A DNA stretch of 64,000 bases from Variovorax sp. (GCA_004210915.1 SEGS01000010.1:1-64000); one strand, 5' to 3'; shown: positions 53,223-63,186, counted from the first letter of the stretch. Numbers and translations: made by a program. Notes: a model not told the origin generated them from the letters alone.

Positions 53223-54638
53223 TTGCGCTCACGCCCTGCCGCCCCACCCCTGTCGTCCGCCGGCCGTCGCTCGGTCTTGAAGCAAGCTGCAGCCCTTGGC
53301 GCTGCAGCCGCTGCTTCACCCTGGCTGCTCCCATCCGCCCATGCGCAGGATGCGGATCTGGCGCCCTACCGGAGCGCCAAGATCAACTGGCGCCAGGTCG
53401 AAGGCGAGACGATCTCCGTGGCCGTGATCCCGGCCAGTTACTTTGACAACCTGGGCGCCCTGATTCCCCAGTTCGAAGCGCTCACGGGCATCAAGGTGCG
53501 CGTCGAAAAAGTACCGCCCGGGCAGATCCGTCAAAAAGCGACGCTCGACCTGTCTTCGCGCACCGGCACCTACGCCACGCACGCCGCGGACCCGATGTAC
53601 TACCCGCTCTACGTGGCGAACAAGTGGGTCGATCCGCTGGACAAGTACCTCAACGACGCGAGCCTCACCGATCCGGCGTGGTTCAAGTACGACGACATCC
53701 TGAAAGCCTGGCGCGACGCCGACTCGATCGATGGCAAGCCCTACGGCATTCCTTACGACGGCGAGGTGACGGTGCAGGTCTATCGCAAGGACCTGTACGA
53801 CGCCAAGGGCCTCAAGCCGGCAACGACGCTCGATGAACTGGTGGCGAATGCCAAGGCCCTGACCGACCCGGCCAACCGCATGCACGGCCTGGCGCTGCGG
53901 GGCTTCGCCGGTGCCGGCCAGAACATGTACATCTACCCCTCGCTGCTGAGCGGCTTCGGCGGGAAATGGTTCACGGGCAAGGACCTGCGCGTCAACACCC
54001 CCGAAGCGGTGCGGGCACTCGACTGGTACGTGAACACGCTGTCGCAGTACGCCCCGCCGGCCATGCGCAACTGGAACTGGCCGGACATCGCCGACGCCTT
54101 CTCGCAGGGCACGCTCGGCTGCTACATCGACGCGCACTCCTCGGCTGCGGTGCTCATGAATCCGGAGAAATCGAAGGTCGTGGGCAAGGTCGGTTTTGCG
54201 CGCTGGCCGAAGGGCCCGAACGGCCAGTGCGCCACATCGATCTGGAACTGGGGCTTCCCGATCAACGCCGCGCTGTCGGACAAGGCCAAGAAAGCCACCT
54301 GGCTGTTCATCAGCTGGGCCACCTCGGCAGAGACACAGGCGCGCACGTCCTGGAAGTTCGCAGGTCCCGCCAAGCGCTCCGGCATCAACCGCACCTCGCT
54401 CTGGCGCTCGCCGGAATTCGCCGACGCGATGAAGGGCGCGGGCGACAACTTCATCGGCGCCGCCCTGGCATCGCTGGAGCAGGACACGAATGTTGATTGG
54501 CGCCCGCGCGTGCCGCAGTGGCCTGCCATCGGCGAGACCATGGCCACCAGCATCCAGTCGGCCCTCGTGGGACAGAAAAAGTCCAAGGAAGCGCTGGACG
54601 AAGCGCAGAACCGCATTGCGCAGTTCATGAAGGGCTGA
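53223..54638 (+). CDS. Extracellular solute-binding protein, family 1 (carbohydrate type)
   Basis: Periplasmic binding protein, 471 residues from TTG 53223, which has AGGAG six bases upstream. The twin-arginine-like signal GRRSVLKQAAALGAAAAASP points to Tat export, cleavage near AHAQD. The body resembles MalE/UgpB-type cluster D proteins: VAVIPASYFDNLGALIPQFE and GIPYDGEVTVQVYRKDL. Imports of sugars or sulfated organics are consistent with the downstream sulfatase. First gene of a six-gene operon. Confidence 0.92.
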   Translation: MRSRPAAPPLSSAGRRSVLKQAAALGAAAAASPWLLPSAHAQDADLAPYRSAKINWRQVEGETISVAVIPASYFDNLGALIPQFEALTGIKVRVEKVPPGQIRQKATLDLSSRTGTYATHAADPMYYPLYVANKWVDPLDKYLNDASLTDPAWFKYDDILKAWRDADSIDGKPYGIPYDGEVTVQVYRKDLYDAKGLKPATTLDELVANAKALTDPANRMHGLALRGFAGAGQNMYIYPSLLSGFGGKWFTGKDLRVNTPEAVRALDWYVNTLSQYAPPAMRNWNWPDIADAFSQGTLGCYIDAHSSAAVLMNPEKSKVVGKVGFARWPKGPNGQCATSIWNWGFPINAALSDKAKKATWLFISWATSAETQARTSWKFAGPAKRSGINRTSLWRSPEFADAMKGAGDNFIGAALASLEQDTNVDWRPRVPQWPAIGETMATSIQSALVGQKKSKEALDEAQNRIAQFMKG

Positions 54639-54642
54639 GGCG

Positions 54643-55554
54643 ATGGTGGCTGTTTCCGCCGCACCGCAGCGCGCAGCGCGCACGCTCGCCGCGCAGGAGC
54701 GTCGTTTCGCGCTCGCCTTGCTGGCACCCGCGCTGGCGGTCCTGCTGCTCGTGACCACGGTGCCGCTGGTCTACCTGGCGTGGAACAGCCTGCAGCGCAT
54801 CGATCTCGGCATGCCGTGGATGTCGGGCTTCGCGGGCCTGGACAACTACACCAAGATGGGCAGCGATCCCCGGTTCTGGAATTCGCTCTGGCTCACGGCG
54901 GTCTACACGCTCAGCACCGTGGTGCTGCAGGTGATCATCGGGCTGTCGCTTGCGCTCCTGGTCCTGCAGATCCCGAAGGGGCAGGGCCTGCTGCGCGTCG
55001 GTGCGATCCTGCCGATCGTGCTCGCGCCGGTGGTCGTGGGCCTGTTCTGGCGCACGCTGGTGCTGGCGCCCGATGTTGGTCTGGTCGATGTCGTCACGCG
55101 GGCCCTGGGCCTCGGCAGCCACAACTGGCTGGGCGATCCGCAGCTGGCGCTCATCTCCGTCATCGCGATCCACACCTGGCAATGGACACCCTTTGCGTTC
55201 CTGGTGCTGCTGGCCACGCTCTCGACCTTGCCCGGCGACATCTACGAAGCCGCGCGCCTGGATCGCGCGGGCGCCTGGCAGCGCTTCTGGTACATCACGC
55301 TGCCGCTGATCCGGCCCGCGATCGTGATGGTGGTCATCATGCGCATGATGACCGCGCTGTCCGCCTTCGCGGCGATCTTCGCGGCCACCGGCGGCGGCCC
55401 GGGTTCATCGACGGAAATCCTCAACCTCTACGCCTACCGCACGTCCTTCACCGAGCTCAACATCGGCTACGGGTCCTCGCTGGCCATGGTTCTGCTGGGC
55501 ATCACGCTGGCCATTTCGTACCTGATGTTCCGACTGCGAAAGGCCAAGGGATGA
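54643..55554 (+). CDS. Carbohydrate-type ABC permease, MalF/UgpA-like
   Basis: Inner-membrane permease, 303 residues, six helices. The EAA loop EAARLDRAGAWQRFWYITLP is typical of CUT1 transporters. It starts 4 bases after the binding protein and overlaps the next permease by ATGA. Confidence 0.94.
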   Translation: MVAVSAAPQRAARTLAAQERRFALALLAPALAVLLLVTTVPLVYLAWNSLQRIDLGMPWMSGFAGLDNYTKMGSDPRFWNSLWLTAVYTLSTVVLQVIIGLSLALLVLQIPKGQGLLRVGAILPIVLAPVVVGLFWRTLVLAPDVGLVDVVTRALGLGSHNWLGDPQLALISVIAIHTWQWTPFAFLVLLATLSTLPGDIYEAARLDRAGAWQRFWYITLPLIRPAIVMVVIMRMMTALSAFAAIFAATGGGPGSSTEILNLYAYRTSFTELNIGYGSSLAMVLLGITLAISYLMFRLRKAKG

Positions 55555-56396
55555 ACTCGCACCGTCAAACCCTGCGCCGGGGCGCACTCTGGCTGGTCGC
55601 ACTGGCGCTGCTCACCGTCTGGGCCTTTCCGGTGCTGTGGGGGCTTCTCACATCGTTCAAGTCCGAACGCGACGTGCTCGCCTACCCGCCGAAGGTGTTC
55701 TTCACGCCGACGCTCGACAACTACCGCGAGGTGATTTCCGGCGGGTCGTCGATCCTGCCGAACATCTGGTCGAGCCTCGTGGTCTCGGGTTGGACCACCT
55801 TCCTCACGATGCTGTTCGCGGTCCCGGCGGCCTATGCGCTGGCGCGGCTGCGCTATCCCGGCAAGCGCGCCTCGGGCTTCTATGTGCTCGCCACGCAGAT
55901 GCTGCCGCCGGTCGGGCTGATCATTCCGTTCTACCTGGTGCTGCAGAAGGTCGGCGGCCTGGACAGCTACAGCGGTCTCACGGCCATCTACCTCACGTTC
56001 TCGCTGCCTTTCGCGGTTTGGCTCATGGTGTCGTACTTCGAGGACATCCCGTTCGAGATGGAGGAAGCCGCCCTGCTCGATCGCGCCGGGCGCCTGCGGA
56101 CGCTCTGGTACGTGATCCTTCCGCAGGTGCGCGGCGGCATGGCCGTCACGACCATCTTCGTGTTCCTCAACGCGTGGAACGAGTTCCTCTTCGCCGTGGT
56201 TCTGGGCGGCAACAAGGTGCGGCCCGTGACCGTCGCCATGTACAACTTCATTTCACTCGAGCAAACGCAGTGGGCCAAGCTGGCTGCGGGCGCCATGCTG
56301 GCGATGGCGCCGGTGATTCTGATCGGCCTGTTCGCACAGCGCCATATCGTCAAGGGGCTCACCGTGGGCGCCGTCAAAGGGGGAGGACGTCGATGA
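55551..56396 (+). CDS. Carbohydrate-type ABC permease, MalG/UgpE-like
   Basis: Second permease of the heterodimer, 281 residues from ATG 55551. EAA loop EEAALLDRAGRLRTLWYVIL and NAWNEFLFAVVL are typical of CUT1 MalG-type proteins. It overlaps both neighbours by ATGA. The 538-residue ORF is a spurious N-terminal extension. Confidence 0.94.
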   Translation: MNSHRQTLRRGALWLVALALLTVWAFPVLWGLLTSFKSERDVLAYPPKVFFTPTLDNYREVISGGSSILPNIWSSLVVSGWTTFLTMLFAVPAAYALARLRYPGKRASGFYVLATQMLPPVGLIIPFYLVLQKVGGLDSYSGLTAIYLTFSLPFAVWLMVSYFEDIPFEMEEAALLDRAGRLRTLWYVILPQVRGGMAVTTIFVFLNAWNEFLFAVVLGGNKVRPVTVAMYNFISLEQTQWAKLAAGAMLAMAPVILIGLFAQRHIVKGLTVGAVKGGGRR

Positions 56397-57448
56397 GCCA
56401 GTACGGCAGGGTTCGGATGGAGGGCGTGGTCAAGAAGCACGGAAGCTTCACTGCGCTGCACGGCATGGACCTGTCCATCGCGCCGGGAGAGTTCTTTGCG
56501 CTGCTGGGGCCATCGGGCTCGGGCAAGACCACCACGCTGCGCATTCTGGCGGGGCTCGAAGAGATCGACGAGGGCCGTGTCTGGCTCGACGATGCCGACG
56601 TGACCCATCAGCAGCCAGGCGAGCGTGACGTGGCCATGGTGTTTCAGAGCTACGCGCTCTATCCGCACATGACCGTCGCCGAAAACATCGCCTTCCCGCT
56701 CAAGATGGTCGGCGTCGCCAGGTCCGAGATCGATACCGCGGCGAAGGATGCCGCAGCCAAAGTCAACATCGGTCACCTGATGGACCGCCGACCCGGCCAG
56801 CTGTCGGGCGGCCAGCAGCAGCGCGTGGCGCTGGCGCGCGCCATCGTCCGCAAGCCGCGCCTGTTCCTGCTGGACGAACCGCTGTCGAACCTCGATGCCA
56901 AGCTGCGCATCGAGACCCGTGCCGAACTGCGCCGCCTGCAACGCTCGCTCGGCGTGACGGCCGTGTACGTGACGCACGACCAGGAAGAGGCCATGACCAT
57001 TGCCGACCGGGTGGCGGTGTTCATGGAGGGCCGGATGGTGCAGATCGGCACGCCCAAGGACATCTTCATGCGGCCGGCCACCGTGGCCGTGGCCGGCTTC
57101 ATCGGCACGCCGCCGATGAACCTGCTGCCAGCGCACCTGCAGGGCGGCGTGGTCCGGATCGAGGGCGCGGCGGTGCCGGTGGCCGCGGCCCCGACCGGAG
57201 AGCGCGAGGTCACGCTCGGCGTGCGGCCGGGCGACCTGCGCATCGCCGCGCAGGGCATCGCTGCCCGCGTGGAGTTCGTCGAAGACCTCGGCGATGCACT
57301 GATCGTCAACCTCACGGTCGGCACGCACCGGGTCAAGCTCAAGTGCGATCCGGCCAGCGTGGCGCTCGCCGAAGGCCAGCCAGTGCACCTGTCCTTTTCT
57401 CCTGAAGCCGCCCACCTGTTCGACCGCGCCAGCGGACAAAGACTATGA
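56393..57448 (+). CDS. ABC ATPase, MalK/UgpC-like
   Basis: Cytoplasmic ATPase, 351 residues. Walker A GPSGSGKTT, signature LSGGQQQRV, Walker B LFLLDEPLSNLDA, H-loop VTHDQEEAM, and a C-terminal TOBE/OB regulatory domain from about residue 240 (TLGVRPGDLRIA). ATG 56393. Overlap with the sulfatase gene by four bases puts import and desulfation in one unit. Confidence 0.95.
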   Translation: MSQYGRVRMEGVVKKHGSFTALHGMDLSIAPGEFFALLGPSGSGKTTTLRILAGLEEIDEGRVWLDDADVTHQQPGERDVAMVFQSYALYPHMTVAENIAFPLKMVGVARSEIDTAAKDAAAKVNIGHLMDRRPGQLSGGQQQRVALARAIVRKPRLFLLDEPLSNLDAKLRIETRAELRRLQRSLGVTAVYVTHDQEEAMTIADRVAVFMEGRMVQIGTPKDIFMRPATVAVAGFIGTPPMNLLPAHLQGGVVRIEGAAVPVAAAPTGEREVTLGVRPGDLRIAAQGIAARVEFVEDLGDALIVNLTVGTHRVKLKCDPASVALAEGQPVHLSFSPEAAHLFDRASGQRL

Positions 57449-59097
57449 CCACCTCCCCCAAGAAACCCAACATCGTCCTGATCCTCAACGACGACATGGG
57501 TTACTCCGACATCGGCTGCTACGGCGGCGAAGTGCAGACGCCGAACCTCGATCGACTGGCCGGCGCCGGTTTGCGCTTCTCGCAGTTCTACAACACGGCG
57601 CGTTGCAGCCCGTCGCGCGCGTCGCTGCTCACCGGCCTGCATCCGCACCAGACCGGCATCGGCGTCCTGACCTACGACTTCGGCCCCGAGGGCTATGCGG
57701 GCAACCTCAACCATCGCTGCGTCACGATTCCGGAAGCGCTCAAGTCGAGCGGCTACCGGGCGTACATGAGCGGCAAATGGCACGTCGCGGGCAACCTGAC
57801 CGAGCCCACCGATGCCTGGCCGATGCAACGGGGCTTCGATGAATTCTTCGGCACCATCATCGGCGCCGGAAGCTTTTATGACCCCAACACCCTGACGCGC
57901 GGCAACGCCAACGCGGAGCACGAAGCGTCGGCGGACGAGAACTGGTTCTACACGGACGCCATCAGCGACGAGGCCGCGGGCTTCATTCGCCAGCATGCGG
58001 CCGACCATGGCGACAAGCCCTTCTTCCAGTACGTGGCCTACACCGCGCCGCACTGGCCCCTGCATGCGCATGAGGAAGACATCGCCCGGTACAAGGGCCG
58101 CTTCGATGCGGGATGGGACGAACTGCGCGCGGCGCGGCTCAAGCGGCTGGTCGACGAAGGCCTGCTGCGCGACATCTGGAAGATCACCGACCGCGACCCG
58201 ACCCAGCCGCCATGGACCGATGCCGAGCACAAGGCCTGGCTGCTGCGCTGCATGGAGGTGTATGCCGCGCAGATCGACCGCATGGACCAGGGCATCGGGC
58301 GCATCCTCCAGGCCCTGGAGGACACCGGCCAGCTCGAGAACACGCTGGTCATCTTCCTGGCCGACAACGGCGCGTGTGCGGAAGACATCCCCGAGAACGT
58401 GACCGTCGATGAGCTGGTCCACAAGCTGCGCATCGCGAAGGCGCAGACCCGCAAGGGTGAACCGGTCCACTTCGGCAACAACCCCGAGCGCATGCCCGGG
58501 CCGGAGAACACGTACCAGAGCTATGGCAAGGCGTGGGCCAATCTCTCGAACGCGCCCTTCCGCCTGTACAAGCACTGGACGCACGAAGGCGGCATCTCGA
58601 CGCCGCTGATCATGCATTGGCCCCGGGGCATTCCCCAGCGCGGCGAGGTGCGGCACGTGCCCGGTTACCTGCCCGACATCATGGCGACCATCCTTGACGT
58701 GACCGCCACGCCCTACCCCGCACAGTTCGAGGGCCACGCGGTCGACGCGCTCGAAGGTCACTCGCTGCGGCCGGCCTTCGAGGCCGACACGCCCGAACGC
58801 CCGCCGATGTTCTGGGAGCACGAAGGCAATGCGGCCGTGCGCCACGGAAAGTGGAAGCTGGTGCGCAACTATCCGCTCGACTGGGAGCTGTACGACATGG
58901 ACGCGGATCGGACGGAACTGCACAACCTCGCCGCGCAGCACCCCGAACGCGTGCAAGCGATGCAGACGCAATACGAAGCCTGGGCGCGCCGCTGCGGCGT
59001 GATCCCGCGCGAAAAGATCCTGCAGTTGATGAAGGATCAGAAGACGCCGCCGGCATTCTGGGAAGAAGAGATCGTGGAGGACGCGCGCAAGGCGTGA
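57445..59097 (+). CDS. Arylsulfatase family sulfatase (formylglycine type)
   Basis: Sulfate-ester hydrolase, 550 residues. The modifiable cysteine C54 lies in ARCSPSRASLLTG, the CxPxR consensus for conversion to formylglycine. Metal ligands are in LILNDDMGYSDIG and FLADNGA. The conserved Lys/His block is SGKWHVAG. No signal peptide, so it is probably cytoplasmic and acts after import. The C-terminal ELYDMDADRTELHNLA is typical of arylsulfatases. The final gene of the operon encodes its activating enzyme. Substrate unknown. Confidence 0.94.
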   Translation: MTTSPKKPNIVLILNDDMGYSDIGCYGGEVQTPNLDRLAGAGLRFSQFYNTARCSPSRASLLTGLHPHQTGIGVLTYDFGPEGYAGNLNHRCVTIPEALKSSGYRAYMSGKWHVAGNLTEPTDAWPMQRGFDEFFGTIIGAGSFYDPNTLTRGNANAEHEASADENWFYTDAISDEAAGFIRQHAADHGDKPFFQYVAYTAPHWPLHAHEEDIARYKGRFDAGWDELRAARLKRLVDEGLLRDIWKITDRDPTQPPWTDAEHKAWLLRCMEVYAAQIDRMDQGIGRILQALEDTGQLENTLVIFLADNGACAEDIPENVTVDELVHKLRIAKAQTRKGEPVHFGNNPERMPGPENTYQSYGKAWANLSNAPFRLYKHWTHEGGISTPLIMHWPRGIPQRGEVRHVPGYLPDIMATILDVTATPYPAQFEGHAVDALEGHSLRPAFEADTPERPPMFWEHEGNAAVRHGKWKLVRNYPLDWELYDMDADRTELHNLAAQHPERVQAMQTQYEAWARRCGVIPREKILQLMKDQKTPPAFWEEEIVEDARKA

Positions 59098-59102
59098 GCA
59101 CG

Positions 59103-60080
59103 ATGCAGGCCGTTCCTGGCGCGACTTCCCGCAAGGCATGCTGCACGCCACGGGCTTCCGAAGGGCCGGCGCCCGCGCGCGTTGCCGAGATCCCGACCGT
59201 TGCATCGCGCACGGCGCCGGTTCCGGATCTCGTTGCGCTGGCCGGTGGCACCTTCACGATGGGGACCGACAGCACCGAAGGATTCGCCGCCGATGGCGAA
59301 GGGCCCAGCCGAAGCGTCACGCTCCGTCCGTTCCGGATCGCGGCGACGGTGGTCACCAACGAGGCGTTTGCAGCGTTCGTCCGGGCCACCCAATACATCA
59401 CGGAGGCCGAGCGTGTCGGCCACGCCTTCGTCTTTCATCTGCAGTTGCCAGCGGACCTGCGGGAGTCATCACCCGCGCCAGCGGGACTGCCCTGGTGGCG
59501 AATCGTCGAGGATGCGTGCTGGCAGCGCCCGGAAGGCCCGGGGTCCCGGACACGCGCGCGGGGCGACCTGCCGGCGGTGCAGGTGTCCTGGAACGATGCG
59601 CAGGCGTACTGCGCATGGGCCGGCGTCCGGCTTCCGACGGAGGCCGAATGGGAATACGCGGCGCGCGGTGGACTCGAAGGCAAGCGCTATGCGTGGGGCG
59701 ACGAGCCGGACTCGCTTCTCGCGCCGCGTTGCAACATCTGGCGAGGGCGTTTTCCGGACGAACCGGAAGACGACTGGCGGCCGGGCCCGATGCCGGCCCA
59801 AGCGCTGTCGCCCAATGGCTACGGCCTGTACCAGCCGTGCGGCAATGTCTGGGAGTGGTGTGCCGATGTCTTCAGCGCGCATTACCACCGCGACACGCAG
59901 GCCGCAAACCCTTGGGGCCAGGGCAACGGTCACGAGCGCACCCTGCGGGGCGGCTCCTTCCTTTGCCACGACAGCTACTGCAATCGCTACCGTGTCGCGG
60001 CCCGCAGCTCCGGCGCCACCTTCAGCGCCGCCAGCAACATCGGGTTCCGCGTCGCGGCGGATGCGGCCGACGCGGGCTGA
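59103..60080 (+). CDS. Formylglycine-generating enzyme (SUMF1-like)
   Basis: Copper-dependent oxidase converting the sulfatase Cys to formylglycine; 325 residues. The FGE-sulfatase fold shows GGTFTMGTDSTEG, RLPTEAEWEYAARGG, GNVWEWCADVF, and the catalytic cysteine pair in GGSFLCHDSYCNRYR (C-x4-C), which distinguishes true FGE from cysteine-less relatives such as EgtB. Start is ATG 59103 or GTG 59094, the latter overlapping the sulfatase stop. It is the operon's last gene and faces the convergent FtsX-like gene. Confidence 0.94.
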   Translation: MQAVPGATSRKACCTPRASEGPAPARVAEIPTVASRTAPVPDLVALAGGTFTMGTDSTEGFAADGEGPSRSVTLRPFRIAATVVTNEAFAAFVRATQYITEAERVGHAFVFHLQLPADLRESSPAPAGLPWWRIVEDACWQRPEGPGSRTRARGDLPAVQVSWNDAQAYCAWAGVRLPTEAEWEYAARGGLEGKRYAWGDEPDSLLAPRCNIWRGRFPDEPEDDWRPGPMPAQALSPNGYGLYQPCGNVWEWCADVFSAHYHRDTQAANPWGQGNGHERTLRGGSFLCHDSYCNRYRVAARSSGATFSAASNIGFRVAADAADAG

Positions 60081-60127
60081 GCCGGCAGCGCGCCGAGCGC
60101 CACCGAAACATCGCAGGACCTGCGGCC

Positions 60128-62644
60128 TTATTGCGCCGCGCGCCGCAGTGTGTCGACCACCGGTCGTCGCAGCACCTCGCGCAGGCCCCACCAGCCGGCG
60201 GCCAGCGCCAACGCCGCACCGGCCAGCGCGCCGCCGACCAGCACCAGCGGCGAGGCCGTCCAGGTGAAATCGAACACGTAGCGCGCCAGGCCCCAGCCGA
60301 TGGCCGAGGCGACGATGCTCGCAAGGAAGCCGGCCAGCAAACCGACACCGATCAGCTCGGCGCGCTGGACCTGCCGCAGCAGACTGGCACGCGCGCCAAC
60401 CGCACGCATCACCGCGAACTCGCGCGCGCGCTCCTCGCGTGTGGCCGTGACGGCGGCGAACAGCACCACCATGCCGGCAGCGAGCGTGAAGCCGAACAGG
60501 AACTCGACCGCGCGGATCACCTGATCGAGCACGCGTTGCACCTGGCCGATGGTCGCGCTCATGTCCACGTTGGTCACGTTCGGGTAGGTGCGCACCAGCG
60601 CGTTGTCGAAGCCCTTCGTGTCCGGCGCACGGAAGGCGCCCATGTACGTGACGGGCACGTCGGCCAGTTGCGCCACCGTGTACATCACGAAGAAGTTGGC
60701 GTGCAGCGAGCCCCAGTCGACCTTGCGCAGCGAGGTGATGCGCGCATCGCTCGTGATACCGCCGATGTCGAAGCGCAGGGTGTCGCCCAGCTTCAGACCC
60801 AGCGTCTCGGCCACTCCATCTTCGACGCTGAGTTCGCCCGGTGCGTTGGGTTTCCAGGCGCCGCGAGTCACCTCGTTGTGCGGCGGCGCCTCGGCGCTGT
60901 TGCTGAGGTTGAACTCGCGGTCGACTAGCCGCTTGGCGCGGTCGTCGGTGTAGTCGTCGGGCGTGACCGGCTTGTCGTTGATGGCCACCAGGCGGCCGCG
61001 GATCATCGGGTACCAATCGAACTTGCCGACGCCGGCATCGCGCAGGGATTTCTGAAACGCCTCGCTCTGGTCGGGCATCACGTTGATGACGAAGCGGTTC
61101 GGCGCATCGGGCGGTGTGGCCTTGCGCCAGCTGGAAACCAGGTCGGTGCGCAGCAGCACCAGCAGGATCAGCGCGAGCAGGCCGACCGCGAGTGCGCTCA
61201 CCTGCACCACGGCATACACGGGCCGCGCCGAGATCTGGCGCGTCGCCAGCACCAGCCAGCGCGGCGCGGTCGTTTCGTTGACGCTGCGGCGCAGCACCTT
61301 CACGGCGACCCAGCTCAACGCGGCGAACACCAGCACCGCGCCGGCAAATCCGCCGACCGCGATCAGCCCCAGCTTCAGATCGCTGCTGGCCGCAATCAGC
61401 AGCGTGGCGAAGCCGGCGACGCCAATGCCGAGCACCGCGACCGAGGCCGGCTTGAGCCCACCGACATCGCGACGAATCACGCGCAGCGGCGGCACCTTCG
61501 CCAGCTGCAGCACGGGCGGCAGGCCGAACGCGAACAACAGGGTCAGGCCCATGCCCAAGCCGAAGGCCACGGGCCACAGCGTGGCGGCAGGCAAGGCCGT
61601 TTCCACCAGGCCCGCGAGCAACAGCACGAAGACGTAGTGCACCGCGTAGCCGATGGCCACGCCCAGGCCGCTGGCGACCAGCCCGATCACCGCGAACTCG
61701 AAGGCATAGGCCACCGCGATGGTCCGTTGGCTCTGCCCGAGCACGCGCAGCATCGCGCAGTCGTCGAGGTGGCTGGCCGCAAAGCCGCGCGCCGCCAGCG
61801 CCACCGCCACTGCGCTCAGCAAGGCGGCCAGCAAGGCGACGAGGTTGAGGAATTTCTCGGCGCGGTCGAGCGTCTGCCGCATCTCGGGACGACCGCTCTC
61901 GAAGGACTCCAGCCGCGCCCCGCGCATGTCGGGCTGCTGCAGCACCTTGTCGGCCCAGTCGGTGAACGCCTTGACCGCGCGCGGCTCGCCCGCCACCGCG
62001 AACCGGTAGCTCACCCGGCTGGCCGGCTGAACCAGCGCCGTGCGCACGACATCGCGCTCGTTGAGCATCACGCGCGGGGAAAAGCTCATGAAGCCGCCGC
62101 CGCGGTCGGGCTCCAGCACGATGACCCGCGCGATACGCAGTTCAGCGTCGCCGAGCAGCAGCGGGTCGCCCACCTTGAGTTCGAGCGACTCGAGCAAGGC
62201 ACCATCGACCCAGACCTCGCCCGGTGCGGGGATGTCACGCGTGGTCTGGCCCGGCATGTCGTTGGCGGTGGCCGTCTGCAGGCTGCCGCGCAACGGGTAG
62301 CCCGCGGCCACGGCTTTCAGCGAGACCAGCTTGCTGGCGCCACCCTGCTCGTCGCGGGCCCGCGCCATCGTCGGAAAGCCATAGTTGCCCGTGGCGTCCA
62401 GGCCCAGCTCGCGCGCCTTCTCGGCAAACACGGGCGGCGTCGGGTTGTCACTGCGGATCACCGCATCGCCACCGAGCAACTGGCGCGCATCGCGTTGCAG
62501 CCCACCTTTGAGCCGGTCCGCGAAGAAACCGACGGCGGTGAGCGCGGCCACCGCGAGCAGCACGGCGAGGATGAGGAGGCGAAGTTCACCGGCGCGCAGA
62601 TCGCGCCAGAGCGTGCGCCAGCCAAGGCGAAGGGATGCAGTCAT
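60128..62644 (-). CDS. FtsX-like ABC permease (YbbP type)
   Basis: Large inner-membrane protein, 838 residues, two FtsX/MacB-like permease domains with about ten helices: first helix ELRLLILAVLLAVAALTAVG, later GLLALILLVLL and a terminal TM bundle near LVGGALAGAALALAAGW. Long periplasmic regions follow the first helix. YbbP normally pairs with ATPase YbbA and sometimes esterase TesA; no ATPase is adjacent on either side, so the partner is elsewhere. Start ATG 62644. Confidence 0.9.
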   Translation of the reverse strand: MTASLRLGWRTLWRDLRAGELRLLILAVLLAVAALTAVGFFADRLKGGLQRDARQLLGGDAVIRSDNPTPPVFAEKARELGLDATGNYGFPTMARARDEQGGASKLVSLKAVAAGYPLRGSLQTATANDMPGQTTRDIPAPGEVWVDGALLESLELKVGDPLLLGDAELRIARVIVLEPDRGGGFMSFSPRVMLNERDVVRTALVQPASRVSYRFAVAGEPRAVKAFTDWADKVLQQPDMRGARLESFESGRPEMRQTLDRAEKFLNLVALLAALLSAVAVALAARGFAASHLDDCAMLRVLGQSQRTIAVAYAFEFAVIGLVASGLGVAIGYAVHYVFVLLLAGLVETALPAATLWPVAFGLGMGLTLLFAFGLPPVLQLAKVPPLRVIRRDVGGLKPASVAVLGIGVAGFATLLIAASSDLKLGLIAVGGFAGAVLVFAALSWVAVKVLRRSVNETTAPRWLVLATRQISARPVYAVVQVSALAVGLLALILLVLLRTDLVSSWRKATPPDAPNRFVINVMPDQSEAFQKSLRDAGVGKFDWYPMIRGRLVAINDKPVTPDDYTDDRAKRLVDREFNLSNSAEAPPHNEVTRGAWKPNAPGELSVEDGVAETLGLKLGDTLRFDIGGITSDARITSLRKVDWGSLHANFFVMYTVAQLADVPVTYMGAFRAPDTKGFDNALVRTYPNVTNVDMSATIGQVQRVLDQVIRAVEFLFGFTLAAGMVVLFAAVTATREERAREFAVMRAVGARASLLRQVQRAELIGVGLLAGFLASIVASAIGWGLARYVFDFTWTASPLVLVGGALAGAALALAAGWWGLREVLRRPVVDTLRRAAQ

Positions 62645-62787
62645 GGCGTCGAAGATAGCCGACCCGCAGAGTGCGCCCGGTTTCAGGGGTTAAGACGAGG
62701 CCTGCCCTTGGGCCCGGAGACCAATCGGTCCCCGGTCAGCAGCCTTCCTTCTCTTGAACGGCGACCGGGTGCCGCCGCCCGGAGTGA

Positions 62788-63186
62788 TCAGGGCTTCGTG
62801 GTCGGGTTCGTCGTGGCCGCCGGCTGGTTCGTGTTCGGCGGAGCGACAGCCGTCGCGGCCGGCGAGTGGGCGCCTGCGGCCTCGATGGGCTTCGCGGGCT
62901 CGGCCGGCGCGTAGACGAAAGCGCCGGGATCCGTGCAAGCGGGCGTGGGCAGCGCAGCGGGAACCGTCTTGCCGGCGGCCGCCGCACTGCTGCGGTACTT
63001 GGCCGCCACGGCATCCTGCGACTTGCACAACTGGTAGGCGTCGACCTTGCCACTCCACGCGGTGCGCGCTGCAGTCTCGGCAGCCTTCGCCTTGGCTTCG
63101 GGGGATGGCGCGGGCAACTTGGCCAGCGCGCTGGAAGCGGCCAGGCTCAGCGCCAGGGCCGCCAGGGTGAACAGGGGCTTCTTCAT
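62788..63186 (-). CDS. Small secreted protein next to formate dehydrogenase
   Basis: A 132-residue protein with a signal peptide (MKKPLFTLAALALSLAASSA, cleavage near ALA-KL). The mature part has an alanine/lysine-rich helix, two cysteines (QLCKSQD and TPACTDP) that could form a disulfide, and a Pro/Ala/Thr-rich tail. It overlaps the fdh gamma-subunit stop by ATGA, with AAGGAG eight bases before the ATG. It is therefore translated with the dehydrogenase; function unknown. Confidence 0.8.
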   Translation of the reverse strand: MKKPLFTLAALALSLAASSALAKLPAPSPEAKAKAAETAARTAWSGKVDAYQLCKSQDAVAAKYRSSAAAAGKTVPAALPTPACTDPGAFVYAPAEPAKPIEAAGAHSPAATAVAPPNTNQPAATTNPTTKP

